The notes below the pieces were generated by a model. It saw only the letters and a program-made list of their open reading frames with translations, was not told where the DNA came from and made no database searches. From JSC-12 sp033764965 (lineage in GTDB: Bacteria; Cyanobacteriota; Cyanobacteriia; Leptolyngbyales; Leptolyngbyaceae), in the NCBI GenBank assembly GCA_033764965.1, contig JANRIN010000090.1, positions 62,001-126,000 of the forward strand: a stretch of 64,000 bases of DNA. Direction: 5' to 3'. Shown in pieces: positions 1 through 9,700 of this stretch. Positions within the stretch are counted from its first letter, which is position 1, and every line of letters begins with the position of its first letter. Both the position numbers and the translations under genes were made by a program.

Positions 1-96
1 CACCAAGTGACCAGCGGACAAACGCCTCCCATGCCTCAGTTTCAACCATCTCCCCAAGAAATGGCTGACCTGTTGAGTTATTTAGAAACCTTATAG
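1..96 (+). CDS. C-terminal end of a c-type cytochrome-like protein (partial)
   Basis: An open frame enters from the left edge and stops at 94-96. The 31 visible residues include a TPPMPQF stretch followed by a helix ending DLLSYLETL. This is the usual end of a class I cytochrome c domain, where the Met is the sixth haem ligand and the last helix packs on the haem. The CxxCH motif would lie outside the window, so the assignment rests on this tail alone. The next gene starts 61 bases downstream on the same strand. Confidence 0.5.
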   Translation, partial: HQVTSGQTPPMPQFQPSPQEMADLLSYLETL

Positions 97-157
97 ACAG
101 TTTGATCTAGCTCAACACGCTAGATTAAATCATCTCGTTGTGTAGTGACTTGGCATC

Positions 158-1336
158 ATGACCACGGTTGACTGGATTGTTGTAGGGGGCGGGATTACGG
201 GCTCCGCCCTGGCATACGAACTTGCGGGTCACGGTCTTTCTGTGCTGCTGTTAGAACGCCACTCTAACCTGCAAGGCGGAACTCGCTTCGGTTATGGTGG
301 CGTTGCTTATTGGGCAGGAACGACCGATTTAACTCGTCAACTTTGTACTGAAGGAATTGCTCGATTAAGAGGACTTTCAGAGGAACTGGGCAAAGATATT
401 CAGTTTCGAGAGTTAGATTTAGTCTTGACGATTCCAGCCGCGATCGACCCCAATTCGATCGCCACCTCTTATAGTCACTTTGCCATTCCACCTCGCCTGG
501 TTGACGTACGCACTGCCTGCGAACTGGAACCCCTGCTCAACCCCAATGCTATCTCTGGGGCATTGACCGTTCGACATGGACATATCCATTTGGGTGCCAC
601 TGTGGAAGCTTACCGCCAGACACTTATCCGGCAGGGTGGAGTCGTCCAGGTTACGGAGGTGAGCCGCTTGTTATCTGATCCGACTCAACCAGCACGATTC
701 ACGGGGGTCGTGTGCGGAGATCAAATCTTTCACGCCGCTAATGTGGCGATTTGTGCCGGAGCTTTGGGACGGAGTTTATTGAAAGCTTCTGGAATAAGTG
801 TGCCGCTTTACTTCACTCACGCTGAACTGATCGAGACTCCGCCTGTAGACCTCAAGCTGCGATCGCTGGTGATGCCTGCGGTAACGAAGCGATTTGACTT
901 AGAAGCGGAGGCAAGCCGAGCCAGCCAGGATCACTTGTGGGATGAATCTGGACACGAACCGACTGAAGCAATTTTGGACGCAGGCGCAATTCAGTTTTTG
1001 GATGGCAGTTTGCGAATTGGGCAGGTGAGTCGCACATTAACGGATCCCGATGCCCCGATTGATGCCGCAGCCAGCGAACAAGCGATGCGAGAGCAGATTG
1101 GAGTCGTATTGCCCACCCTCAAAGAGCTTCCTGGCGTATGGCATCGCTGTTTGGTGTCTTTCAGCCGCGATCGGCTCCCCTTGATTGGAGCGATTCCAGG
1201 CGTTGAGGGAGTGTATTTATTTTCGGGATTCAGCAACCCCTTAGCTGTTGTGTCCCCGTTGGCAAGACGATTCGCCAAATTTGCGATCGGTCAACCAGAC
1301 GACTTGCTTGCCCAGGTTGCCTTAACTCGTTTCTAA
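158..1336 (+). CDS. FAD-dependent oxidoreductase of the DAO family
   Basis: A 392-residue soluble flavoprotein. Residues 7-15 carry the dinucleotide-binding GxGxxG loop (G10, G12, G15), and the acidic residue ending the second strand (LLLER, about residue 33) would bind the FAD ribose. The C-terminus has the DAO signature, PLIGAIPG followed by GVYLFSGFS near residues 345-365, where D-amino-acid and glycine/sarcosine oxidases bind flavin. Length matches the glycine oxidase and sarcosine oxidase group. It likely oxidises an amino or imino acid with O2 or a quinone as acceptor, but the substrate cannot be read from sequence. It stands alone, with a convergent porin gene downstream and a shared terminator region between them. 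Confidence 0.85.
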   Translation: MTTVDWIVVGGGITGSALAYELAGHGLSVLLLERHSNLQGGTRFGYGGVAYWAGTTDLTRQLCTEGIARLRGLSEELGKDIQFRELDLVLTIPAAIDPNSIATSYSHFAIPPRLVDVRTACELEPLLNPNAISGALTVRHGHIHLGATVEAYRQTLIRQGGVVQVTEVSRLLSDPTQPARFTGVVCGDQIFHAANVAICAGALGRSLLKASGISVPLYFTHAELIETPPVDLKLRSLVMPAVTKRFDLEAEASRASQDHLWDESGHEPTEAILDAGAIQFLDGSLRIGQVSRTLTDPDAPIDAAASEQAMREQIGVVLPTLKELPGVWHRCLVSFSRDRLPLIGAIPGVEGVYLFSGFSNPLAVVSPLARRFAKFAIGQPDDLLAQVALTRF

Positions 1337-1350
1337 TCTTACTCTCGAAT

Positions 1351-1385
1351 AAAAAGCCCTCCTGCCGAAACAGCAGAAAGGCTTT
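1351..1385 (-). terminator. Intrinsic terminator of the downstream - strand porin
   Basis: The arms AAAGCC/GGCTTT and CTGC/GCAG form an interrupted hairpin. Read on the - strand it is followed by a run of five T, as expected for a rho-independent terminator of the porin gene that ends at 1467. On the + strand there is no T-run, although the hairpin sits just after the oxidoreductase stop. Confidence 0.65.
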
Positions 1386-1466
1386 AAGAGAGCGATGTGA
1401 GGAGTTAAATGTCCAGCGAATCTACATTTGAGCTAGTCAGAAATCGCCAGAGGATGCCTGGAAACC

Positions 1467-3341
1467 CTAGAAACTAAACTGAGTTCGCATATTGAACACA
1501 TAGATGTTCGGGTTGCTATCAAAGTTGTTGGCATTGAAGATGGCGTAGAAAGCAGGCACCAGCGAGATGTTGTCGTTGATGGGGTAATAGTAAGACGCTT
1601 CTGCGGCATACATCGTACCGCCATCGCCGCCACCTGCTGCAAAAAAGCGTCTGCCACGAGTGATGTCCATTGGCATCAGGAAAGTAACAACGGCAAGCGC
1701 CCCTTTCTTGAGCAAGTCAGGAAACCCTAATCCAACCTGGAAGGATTGCGTATTGACCTTGCCGTCTACAGGCTTCAGATTGATATCGGCATAGCCATAA
1801 CGCCCAAAGATTCCGAAACCACGAGCGATCGCCCAATCAAAGTTCACCCCAAGATGATGAGCTGTCGCAAACTTCAATCCGCCATCACTGGGGAAGTTAT
1901 TACCAGGAGTGAAGACTGAGAATCCTGGACCTGCGTCTAACTGTCCGTAGGGAATAGGCTCCCCGGTTGCGCCGCCAACTTGTCCGCCGACAGCTTGAAT
2001 TCTGGAGTAGTTATACATCAATCGCAGATTAAAGTTTCTGCTGGGAGAGAAGGTCAACTCAGCCGTTGCAGTATACGTCCCACCAAACAAACCAAACCGA
2101 GGGTCACTGGAGGTGTTGAAGCCAGGAATGCTGCCGGGTAGAAATTCTGTGTTTTCACCCAGGTAAGCGGCTGCAAACCGCCATTGAGGACTGATGTTCC
2201 ATTCCACGACTGCCCCCGAACCCCGATCGATCGCGTTCGACTGAGTGTTACCGATCGAGTCAAAGCTGCTGGCTCCAGTCAGGAAAAACGTGTAGCGGTT
2301 GAAGTCAAAGTGGCGATACCAATTGACCCGCGGACCGACTGTCACCGTCACTTTGTCAGTCAGTGGAAAACTGTAGAACAGATCGTGAATCACCACCGCA
2401 GGACTACCATTTTGAGGTCCAGCTGACTGATCCGTAAAAGGAGAACCGAAGGCGTTAAAGAAACCAGCCGAAGCAAATTCGTTAATTGGTGAAATTCCAT
2501 TTCCGGCTGCAAGTTGAGTCACCAGACTATCTCTACCAGTAAAGGAGGTGTTGAAAGTGAGCCAGGTGAGATAGCTGAAGGTGGACTGAGCTTCGTCAAC
2601 GGTCAAAACAACTGGCCTACCTGTAAGAGCATCCCGCCCAGCGTTCCGGACAAAATTTCCGTTTCCAGGAGAGGCACTGGGAGTTCTACCATCGAACGGA
2701 ATGGCTTCAAACCGAATATTTTTATCGAAGCTAGTTGCTGTTGTGCGGTTAAACCAAACCAATCCACTGAGTTTAGTGGTGGTAGAAAACTGCTGTTTTT
2801 CTAGCGTTGCAGTACGAACTTCCAAACCCTCGACGCGACCTCGTAGGGCAGCAAGTTCAGCGGCAAACTCCTCTTGCAACCGCTTAACAACTTCCAAATC
2901 CTCTTTTCTGATGAAGTCTGCCGTTGCTGCTGCAATCAGTTCTTGGATTTTGTCCAAACACGCATTCAGCCCCGCAGCAAATTCATAACGGCTAAGAGCA
3001 CGATTGCCTCGATAGGTTTTGTCAGGATAACCAACAATACAACCGTACCGTTCAACGAGAGATTGCAACGCTTGAAATGCCCAATCGGTAGGCTTTACAT
3101 CACTAAATTGGGAAACGGATGTCACTTGGTCTAAGGCTAAAGGGGAACTCCCTTCTTGCTGAAGTTCGCCTACGCCTGCCAGCGTTTCCATAGATGCTGG
3201 AACGTCCGCTACAGTCACATCCTCAGCCAGTACTTTGGACGCGCTAATTCCCTGCATCAGCCCAAGAGCAAACACGATGGCTGAAACTGTTGCCGGGAAT
3301 TTCAACAATGGTGCATGAAAATCACTACTTCTCTTAATCAT
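1467..3341 (-). CDS. SLH-domain outer-membrane porin (iron uptake porin family)
   Basis: A 624-residue outer-membrane protein. Residues 1-39 form a signal peptide. An S-layer-homology domain follows at about 75-135 (motifs DVKPTDWAFQAL, YGCIVGYPD, LSRYEFAAGL), which in cyanobacteria binds the peptidoglycan-linked polysaccharide. A short coiled coil (about 145-190, ending LEVRTATLEKQQFSTTTKL) leads into an OprB-type beta-barrel. The chain ends in Phe after alternating residues, the usual BAM recognition signal. Homologues (SomA/SomB, Slr1841 type) are the main diffusion channels for inorganic ions, and database naming links the family to iron uptake. A GAGG ribosome site sits just before the ATG. 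A close paralogue lies at 25790-27496. Confidence 0.92.
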   Translation of the reverse strand: MIKRSSDFHAPLLKFPATVSAIVFALGLMQGISASKVLAEDVTVADVPASMETLAGVGELQQEGSSPLALDQVTSVSQFSDVKPTDWAFQALQSLVERYGCIVGYPDKTYRGNRALSRYEFAAGLNACLDKIQELIAAATADFIRKEDLEVVKRLQEEFAAELAALRGRVEGLEVRTATLEKQQFSTTTKLSGLVWFNRTTATSFDKNIRFEAIPFDGRTPSASPGNGNFVRNAGRDALTGRPVVLTVDEAQSTFSYLTWLTFNTSFTGRDSLVTQLAAGNGISPINEFASAGFFNAFGSPFTDQSAGPQNGSPAVVIHDLFYSFPLTDKVTVTVGPRVNWYRHFDFNRYTFFLTGASSFDSIGNTQSNAIDRGSGAVVEWNISPQWRFAAAYLGENTEFLPGSIPGFNTSSDPRFGLFGGTYTATAELTFSPSRNFNLRLMYNYSRIQAVGGQVGGATGEPIPYGQLDAGPGFSVFTPGNNFPSDGGLKFATAHHLGVNFDWAIARGFGIFGRYGYADINLKPVDGKVNTQSFQVGLGFPDLLKKGALAVVTFLMPMDITRGRRFFAAGGGDGGTMYAAEASYYYPINDNISLVPAFYAIFNANNFDSNPNIYVFNMRTQFSF

Positions 3342-3540
3342 CGAACCTCACACCTAAAAATTAAACGAATCCATCCTCAGTTGGAGATGATATCAAACCA
3401 ATGTGCTCAATTATGTAATCTCTGCCACAGCTTGAAGAATGAATCTCTGGCTCGGCAATAAGACGTAATGAGCGATCGCTTGTAAGCGATTAGCACAGAA
3501 TACCAAGAGTCTGTTTATTTGTTTCCCAAGATTAAAAATT

Positions 3541-4059
3541 ATGGTTGATGTCTCGGTGTCGTTGATTTTGAGCTTGAAGCTTGACCAGGCAATGTTTGAC
3601 TTATTCGATCGCCTGCGGCAACAGCATTTTCCAACCGAGAAAAACTTTCTATCTGCCCACGTAACCTTGTTTCACAAACTACCAGGAGAACATGAAGCCG
3701 AGATCCAGCAGACACTGCACGCCTACTGCTCTCGCACAGCAACCCTATCTCTCACCTGTCCCAGCCTGCGATCGTTGGGACAGGGAGTCGCAGTGGATGT
3801 TGAGTGCGAAGCGCTGGTTCAACTGCGTCAACAACTTGCTCAAAACTGGCATGACTACCTGAGTCGCCAGGATCAACAGCGCTATCAACCTCACATCACG
3901 ATTCAGAACAAGGTGCCTCGTCAGGCAGCGCAACAGCTACACAACCAACTTGCACATCGCTGGAAGCCATTGATGGGGCGAGGAGAAGGGTTACTACTTT
4001 GGTACTACCGAGGTGGACCGTGGGAGTTGGTCAGAGAATTCCCATTTGGTTTGGATTAG
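3541..4059 (+). CDS. 2'-5' RNA ligase / cyclic phosphodiesterase-like protein
   Basis: A 172-residue protein with the two HxT motifs of the 2H phosphoesterase superfamily: H40-V-T42 and H118-I-T120, placed about 78 residues apart as in LigT and ThpR. These histidines act on 2',3'-cyclic or 2'-5' phosphodiester bonds in RNA. The domain fills the whole chain and no signal peptide is seen, so the protein should be cytoplasmic. It is monocistronic, between the divergent porin gene and the convergent PEP-CTERM gene. The physiological substrate in cyanobacteria is not known to me. Confidence 0.85.
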   Translation: MVDVSVSLILSLKLDQAMFDLFDRLRQQHFPTEKNFLSAHVTLFHKLPGEHEAEIQQTLHAYCSRTATLSLTCPSLRSLGQGVAVDVECEALVQLRQQLAQNWHDYLSRQDQQRYQPHITIQNKVPRQAAQQLHNQLAHRWKPLMGRGEGLLLWYYRGGPWELVREFPFGLD

Positions 4060-4060
4060 G

Positions 4061-4102
4061 ACAAAACAAAGTCGCTGCTACTTCTGCCAAAGCAACAGCG
4101 AC
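4061..4102 (-). terminator. Likely terminator of the PEP-CTERM gene
   Basis: The arms GTCGCTG (4071) and CAGCGAC (ending 4102) pair perfectly, with additional pairing inside. On the - strand the hairpin is followed by TTTGTTTTG. The position 60-100 bases beyond the PEP-CTERM stop codon supports a terminator for that gene. Confidence 0.5.
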
Positions 4103-4121
4103 CCTCATGGAAAACAACCGA

Positions 4122-4153
4122 ATTATTTGTGAATCACGATTATTTGTGAATCA
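4122..4153. repeat. 15-bp direct repeat downstream of the PEP-CTERM gene
   Basis: ATTATTTGTGAATCA occurs at 4122-4136 and again at 4139-4153, separated by two bases. It lies in the 3' untranslated side of the - strand gene ending at 4165. No function can be assigned. Confidence 0.8.
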
Positions 4154-4164
4154 ATGAGCTATCA

Positions 4165-4767
4165 CTATTTTGCAGCAGCACGGCGGCGACGATAAGCCGC
4201 TAAACCTGCACCAGCCAGAGCGATTCCAGCCATTGTAGTGGGTTCAGGAACTGCCGCAGAGTTGCCAGGGGTGGAACTACTGCCACCTTCTCTGAAGTAA
4301 ACGCTGATGTGAGAAACATCTTTAGCAAAAGGAGACCACCAATCGCCAGAAGTGACGTTGTCAGCCAGCAAATAACCGGTCAGCTTGGTGCCGTTGCCGC
4401 TCTTGAAGACCAGCATGACATCTTGCCAGGATGATTTGAACACGGAGGACAGATTCCATTTGCCAACTTGACCAGAGCCAGTTCCAGTTCTGGCATAGTT
4501 GCCTTCGCCGATCTTGCCGCCAAAGCTCCAATCAGCAAAACCAAAGAATTTTTCGGTATTAACGGTTAGAGGTCTGTTGCTAGAGACAGAATCTTGACTG
4601 GCATCGCCAACACCGCAAGCAACTGCACCTGTGACATCGTTGGCGATAGAAGAAGAACAGCCCAGCGTAAAGGCTTGAGCAGGATTGCTGACGGCAACAG
4701 AAGATGCCACTGCAAGACCAACAGCAGCAACGGTGGAAAAAGAGATTGAAGTGAGAGACAGTTTCAT
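4165..4767 (-). CDS. PEP-CTERM sorting domain protein
   Basis: A 200-residue secreted protein. Residues 1-32 are a signal peptide ending at an AQA-type cleavage site. The last 28 residues hold the PEP-CTERM tag: VPEPTTMAG, a short hydrophobic helix, then RRRR. In other bacteria this tag is recognised by exosortase (EpsH/XrtA), which cuts it and releases the protein to the surface or into exopolysaccharide. The central part is Gly/Ser/Asn-rich with a FGGKIGEGNY-like beta region and resembles other cyanobacterial PEP-CTERM proteins of unknown role. No exosortase gene is in this window. A cysteine pair near residues 37 and 51 could form a disulfide. Confidence 0.88.
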   Translation of the reverse strand: MKLSLTSISFSTVAAVGLAVASSVAVSNPAQAFTLGCSSSIANDVTGAVACGVGDASQDSVSSNRPLTVNTEKFFGFADWSFGGKIGEGNYARTGTGSGQVGKWNLSSVFKSSWQDVMLVFKSGNGTKLTGYLLADNVTSGDWWSPFAKDVSHISVYFREGGSSSTPGNSAAVPEPTTMAGIALAGAGLAAYRRRRAAAK

Positions 4768-4991
4768 TAATGTTTCCTCATTGAAAACGGTGGACTAATT
4801 AGCTCGACGCACCGATACCTATGTAATAAAGGTTACAAATTTAAGATGGTCATCCGCCTACGCAAAAGTGCCGAACATTAGCCCTCTTCAACCAGGCTTC
4901 TTATTTTTGTGAAAATCTGGAAAAATACTGAGTTACTAAAAGGGATTGATTTGATGGCTCCACCGAGAAAGTACGGAGGTTTAAGGGGGAG

Positions 4992-5954
4992 TTGCCGCCC
5001 TTGATTGGCACAACTTCTGAAAGGCTGCGAATAATCTTAAACTTGTTGGAAACCGCTATAGTTGAAGCGATCGCTTTAATGGAAAAGCTCCCCATGCCAG
5101 CATCAAATGCCCTTTTCGATCGCTTTCTAGTGCCAGTGTTGCGGACTTTCATCAACCAGGATGACGTGGCAAAGCAGTATCAAGAGATTGATTGGAAGGC
5201 TGCAAGCGCTCGTCTCAGTGATCCCACGTTGATTTATCCAGATTATTATCAGCAAGCCAACTTTCACGGGATTGAGGGAGGCTATCTTACTGTGGGAGCC
5301 GCCGTTTCCTATGACCCGATTACGCAATACGCCCTACCTCCAGGCGAATCCCTCGTCCGGCAGGCGGCGATCGCGACGATCCACACGCAACCCCGACGAA
5401 TTTTGGATTTAGGCTGTGGTACAGGCTCTGGTACTTTGCTACTCAAGCAAAGATTTCCTGATGCAGAAGTGATTGGGCTGGATCTCTCGCCTTATATGCT
5501 GGTGGTTGCCGAGCAAAAAGCTCAGAAGGCAGGAGTCACGATTCAATGGCGACATGGACTAGCAGAAAAAACGAGTTTCCCCGATGCCTCGTTTGATCTG
5601 GTGACTGCTTCCCTGTTGTTCCATGAAACTCCGGTGGCGATCGCCAAAGCCATTTTGCGGGAATGTTATCGGCTGTTGACTGTAAGCGGAGAAGTGGTGA
5701 TTCTAGATGGCAGTCAACGAGTGCTACGACAGGCAGATTGGCTAACTCATATTTTTGAGGAGCCGTACATTCGAGAGTATGCTGCCGGAAGCATGGATGC
5801 CTGGATGGGATCGGCTGGATTTGGCGCAGTCCTGACCGAAGATGTCTGGTGGCTGCATCAAACCACACGCGGTGTAAAACCCTTGACCCACAAAGTAGAG
5901 TTCGCCTCTCCAGAAACTAGCTCAGACGGAGCAGTGGGCTGGGCGCTGGGTTAG
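4992..5954 (+). CDS. Class I SAM-dependent methyltransferase
   Basis: A 320-residue protein with a Rossmann-type methyltransferase domain over about residues 130-260. Motif I is ILDLGCGTGSG (about 136), motif II ends in GLDLSPYML, and LVTASLLFHET is the post-II acidic region. A helical N-terminal part of about 120 residues precedes it. The start used is a TTG with an AAGGGGGA ribosome site 2-9 bases upstream; an ATG at 5079 is an alternative. A - strand gene at 33899-34858 has the same architecture and is a paralogue. The substrate is unknown; the N-terminal segment probably helps choose it. The HAD gene follows after 58 bases, so they may be cotranscribed. Confidence 0.82.
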   Translation: MPPLIGTTSERLRIILNLLETAIVEAIALMEKLPMPASNALFDRFLVPVLRTFINQDDVAKQYQEIDWKAASARLSDPTLIYPDYYQQANFHGIEGGYLTVGAAVSYDPITQYALPPGESLVRQAAIATIHTQPRRILDLGCGTGSGTLLLKQRFPDAEVIGLDLSPYMLVVAEQKAQKAGVTIQWRHGLAEKTSFPDASFDLVTASLLFHETPVAIAKAILRECYRLLTVSGEVVILDGSQRVLRQADWLTHIFEEPYIREYAAGSMDAWMGSAGFGAVLTEDVWWLHQTTRGVKPLTHKVEFASPETSSDGAVGWALG

Positions 5955-6012
5955 CTCTGGGGACTCGGATGATGGTACGCTCCCTATCAGAAAGGTCTGG
6001 CTACGAAATCCA

Positions 6013-6717
6013 ATGTTGAAGGCAGTGCTGTTTGACTTTAATGGGGTAATTATCAACGATGAACCCATTCACGAGAAGCTGATTGACCAACTTCTGATTG
6101 AGGAGAATTTACGTCCAAAGCCAGGGGAATTTCGGCAAATTTGTCTGGGACGGAGCGATCGCGCCTGCATTCGAGAATTATTTGGCAACCGGGGGCGAGT
6201 GTTGACCGACCCGATGCTGGATGGGTTGGTTGTCCGCAAATCTAAAGCCTACCGTCAAGAATTAGAAGCACTAGAGCAAATTCCATCCTATGCGGGGTTG
6301 CAAGATTTGATTTTTAATATCCGAGCCAGCCAGTTGAAGATGGCAGTGGTGAGTGGTGCCCTGCGATCGGAAATCGAATTGGTTTTGGAGCGCTTGAATC
6401 TGAGGGACAATTTTTCTGTGATTGTGGCGGGCGATGATGGCGTTCCCAGCAAACCAGAACCGGAGAGCTACCTGCTGGCGGTCACTCGATTGAATCAAGC
6501 CTTTCCAGGGTTAGATCTACATCCTGAAGACTGTTTGGCGATCGAAGATACTTTCGCCGGACTCGCAGCCGCCAAGCAAGCTAGAATTCCCGTCGTCGGT
6601 GTTGCTAATACCTACCCGTTTCATATGCTACAACGCCGTGCTAACTGGGCAGTAGATTATTTGTCTGATTTAGAACTCGATCGAGTTCGGCAGGTTTACG
6701 GGCAGGGTGCCGCTTGA
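6013..6717 (+). CDS. HAD superfamily protein (beta-phosphoglucomutase-like) with an altered motif I
   Basis: A 234-residue HAD subfamily IA protein. Motif I reads DFNGV: the nucleophile D8 is present, but the second aspartate, the general acid/base of phosphatases and phosphomutases, is N10. Motif II (VVSGA), motif III lysine (PSKPEPESY) and motif IV (LAIEDTFAG) are all present, and a helical cap lies between residues 15 and 85. The family normally removes phosphate from small metabolites. The Asn change suggests lowered or altered activity, or another group serving as acid. It follows the methyltransferase on the same strand. Confidence 0.85.
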   Translation: MLKAVLFDFNGVIINDEPIHEKLIDQLLIEENLRPKPGEFRQICLGRSDRACIRELFGNRGRVLTDPMLDGLVVRKSKAYRQELEALEQIPSYAGLQDLIFNIRASQLKMAVVSGALRSEIELVLERLNLRDNFSVIVAGDDGVPSKPEPESYLLAVTRLNQAFPGLDLHPEDCLAIEDTFAGLAAAKQARIPVVGVANTYPFHMLQRRANWAVDYLSDLELDRVRQVYGQGAA

Positions 6718-6792
6718 GCACGCTTCTACCTTTGCAACTTCTACCTTCCGGTAGACAAAGATACAGGTCTACGGCTCCTACCCTAAGCAAAT

Positions 6793-9700
6793 ATGGCGTA
6801 CTCTTCCCAAACGACTTCTCCCCCCCGGCTAACCTCACCATCCCCCAAAAGGAAACGGACTACTCTATGGTCAGTTCTTCTGCTGGGAGCTTTGCTGCTG
6901 GTTGTGGCTCATGTCATCGCCTCATTCTACAGGGTGCAACCTGGAGTTTCGTTGTGGTTCCCGCCATCAGGAGTTGCGATCGTCTTGACTTTTTGGTTAG
7001 GTCCAATTGGGGCGCTGATAACTGGCATCGTTTCTGTCCTCATGGCTCCGCTTTGGGGCGGGGATGGCTGGATGCGCCTCAGTGGTTGGGTTGATATTGT
7101 TGAGCCTCTGGTTGCCTGGTTGTTGTATCGTCGGTTATTTCGCGGATCTCTGACGCTGCACAATCTTCACAGCGTGATTGCTTTTCTGCTCAGCGCCCCC
7201 CTGGCAGCGTGTTCAATTTCGGCGGCGTTAGGATGCTCCGTTTTATCGAAGCTGGGAAGAATTCCTCCAGCAGATTTTTTTGCAACGGTGTCTCACTGGT
7301 GGGTGGGTAATGCGATCGGCACGATGGCGATCGTGCCGGTTTCGTTGTTGCTGATGACTCCCCTTTTAAGGCAGTGGGGCGTGCTTCCCCAACCCCCAGT
7401 CGAGATAACCCAGCCTTTCAACTTTCCGCCCAACCTGACACGTAATCAATGGATAGAGTTGATCGCCATCCTACTCAGCCTCGGCTTGCTGGGACTAACC
7501 ACCGTGCAGGCAACATACACCAGCGCGTTTATCACGCTGCAATTTTCCTTGCTAGGCTTAATTCCGATCATTTGGGCTGCTTGTCGGTTTGGGGTCTTGG
7601 GGGGAGTTTTGGCGGCGAATCTGGCAATCTTCATCGCCCTGATTGGCTATGTGCTGTTTTACCCCAGTACGATCGCTCTGGCTCAATCTCCAGTCAACGC
7701 CGAATTGCTGCATCTCCAGCAACTGAATTTGTTGTTGCAATCGGCAGTGGCGTTAGTTGTGGGAACAGCGATTACGGAATGGGCGGCTGGACAGGTTGCC
7801 CTGGCAGTGGAACAGGTACGGTTAAAGGAGTATCAAGCTAGTGCTCAATTGAGTGAAAAGTTGTTTCAACTCAATCGGTTGCTAACAGAATCTAACCAAC
7901 AATTGCAATCCAGTGAAGAACGATTTCGCACATCAGTGGAAAATATGCTGGACTGCTTTTGTATCTATTCGGCAATTCGAGATGAAACCGGTCAAATCAT
8001 TGATTTTCAATACGATTATTTAAACGAAGCAGCTTGCCACAATAATCGTCTATCCCGTGAAGAGCAAATTGGCAAACGCCTCTGTGAACTGCTCCCATCG
8101 CATCGAACTAATGGATTATTTGATGATTACTGTCAGGTGGTAGAAACAGGACGATCGCTGGTCAAAGATGAGTTTATTGATGATGACATCTACGGGCAGC
8201 AGCGGCTGGTACGAGCGTTTGATATTCGGGCTACCAAGTTTGGGGATGGATTAGTTGTTACCTGGCGCGATGTTACGAGTCGTCGTCAGGCGCACGAAGA
8301 ACTCAACCAACGCCAACGATTTATTGAACGAGTTACGAATACAGTGCCCGGAGTGTTGTATGTGTACGACTTGATTCAACAGCGCAACGTGTATGCAAAT
8401 TTGCAACTAGCTGAAACCCTGGGCTATACCCCTACTGAGATCCAGGCAATGGGGCAAGATCTTTTCCCGCGACTGATGCATCCAGACGAATTGGCTCTAT
8501 TGCCGCATCAATTAGCCAAACTACAAGCCTTGCAAGACGGAGAGTTCTTAGAGTTTGAGTTTCGGATGCGCCACAAGCATGGAGAGTGGCGCTGGTTGTG
8601 CGATCGTGCCACCGTTTTCACTCGCACCAGCACGGGAGAGCCTCACCAAATCTTAGGCTGTGCCCAGGACATCACTGATCGCAAACAAACCGAACTGGCA
8701 CTAAGTCTGGCAAATGAGCAGTTTCAACTGGCTGCAACAGCGATCGATAGCCTGATTTACGATTGGGATATTGAGTCAGACTACATGATTCGGACGGAAG
8801 GGTTGATGAAGGTCTTAGGTTATTCTCCAGATGAGGCAGAACCTAATAATTGCTGGTGGCGAAACCAAATCCATCCCAGTGATTTGGCACACCTTCCTGA
8901 AGGTCCCAGCCCCACCTCTGCAACGGGCGATCGCTACAACCTGGAGTATCGGGTGCGGCACAAACAGGGGCATTTCGTCACCGTCCAGGACTCTGGGCTG
9001 ATCTTGTATCGGGATGATGGCACACCCAAGCGGGTGGTGGGGCACGTGATTGATATCAGCGATCGCAAACAGGCAGAAAATGCCTTGCGAGAAAGTGAGG
9101 AGCGGTTGAGACTGGCGTTGACGGCTGCAGATCAAGGGCTTTATGACTTGAATGTGCAAACTGGAAGCGCGATCGTCAGCCCAGAATATGCCCGGATGCT
9201 GGGATACGATCCCGACACTTTTCAGGAAACGCACCAGTGGTGGCTTGAAAGGTTGCACCCCGACGATTTGCCAGGAACAACTCAGGCTTACGAGGACTAC
9301 ATCACAGGTCAGCGCCAGGATTACCGGGTGGAATTTCGGCAACGTTGTCAGAATGGAGCCTGGAAGTGGATTCTGTCGGTCGGCAAAATTGTGCAGTGGG
9401 ATGAAGCGGGACAACCTCTGCGAATGCTGGGCACCCATACCGATATCAACGATCGTAAACACTCGGAAGAAGCCCTGCAACGGAGTCAGGAACGCCTCAA
9501 TCTAGCGCTAGAAGCGGCTGGAATGGGCACCTGGAAATGGAATATGCCTGCCAATGAGGTGACGTGGTCAATCAAGCTGGAGGAAATGTTTGGGTTATCT
9601 CCTGGCACCTTTAATGGCAGTCTTCAAGTGTTTATCAATCGCTTGCACCCAGAAGATCACGATAGGGTGTTGCGTACGGCGGCGGATGCTGTTCGGCGAG

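Noticed and set aside
8815..9480. 221-codon - strand frame inside the histidine kinase
   Set aside because: It is antisense to PAS domains with clear homology on the + strand; the antisense product has no coherent fold pattern.
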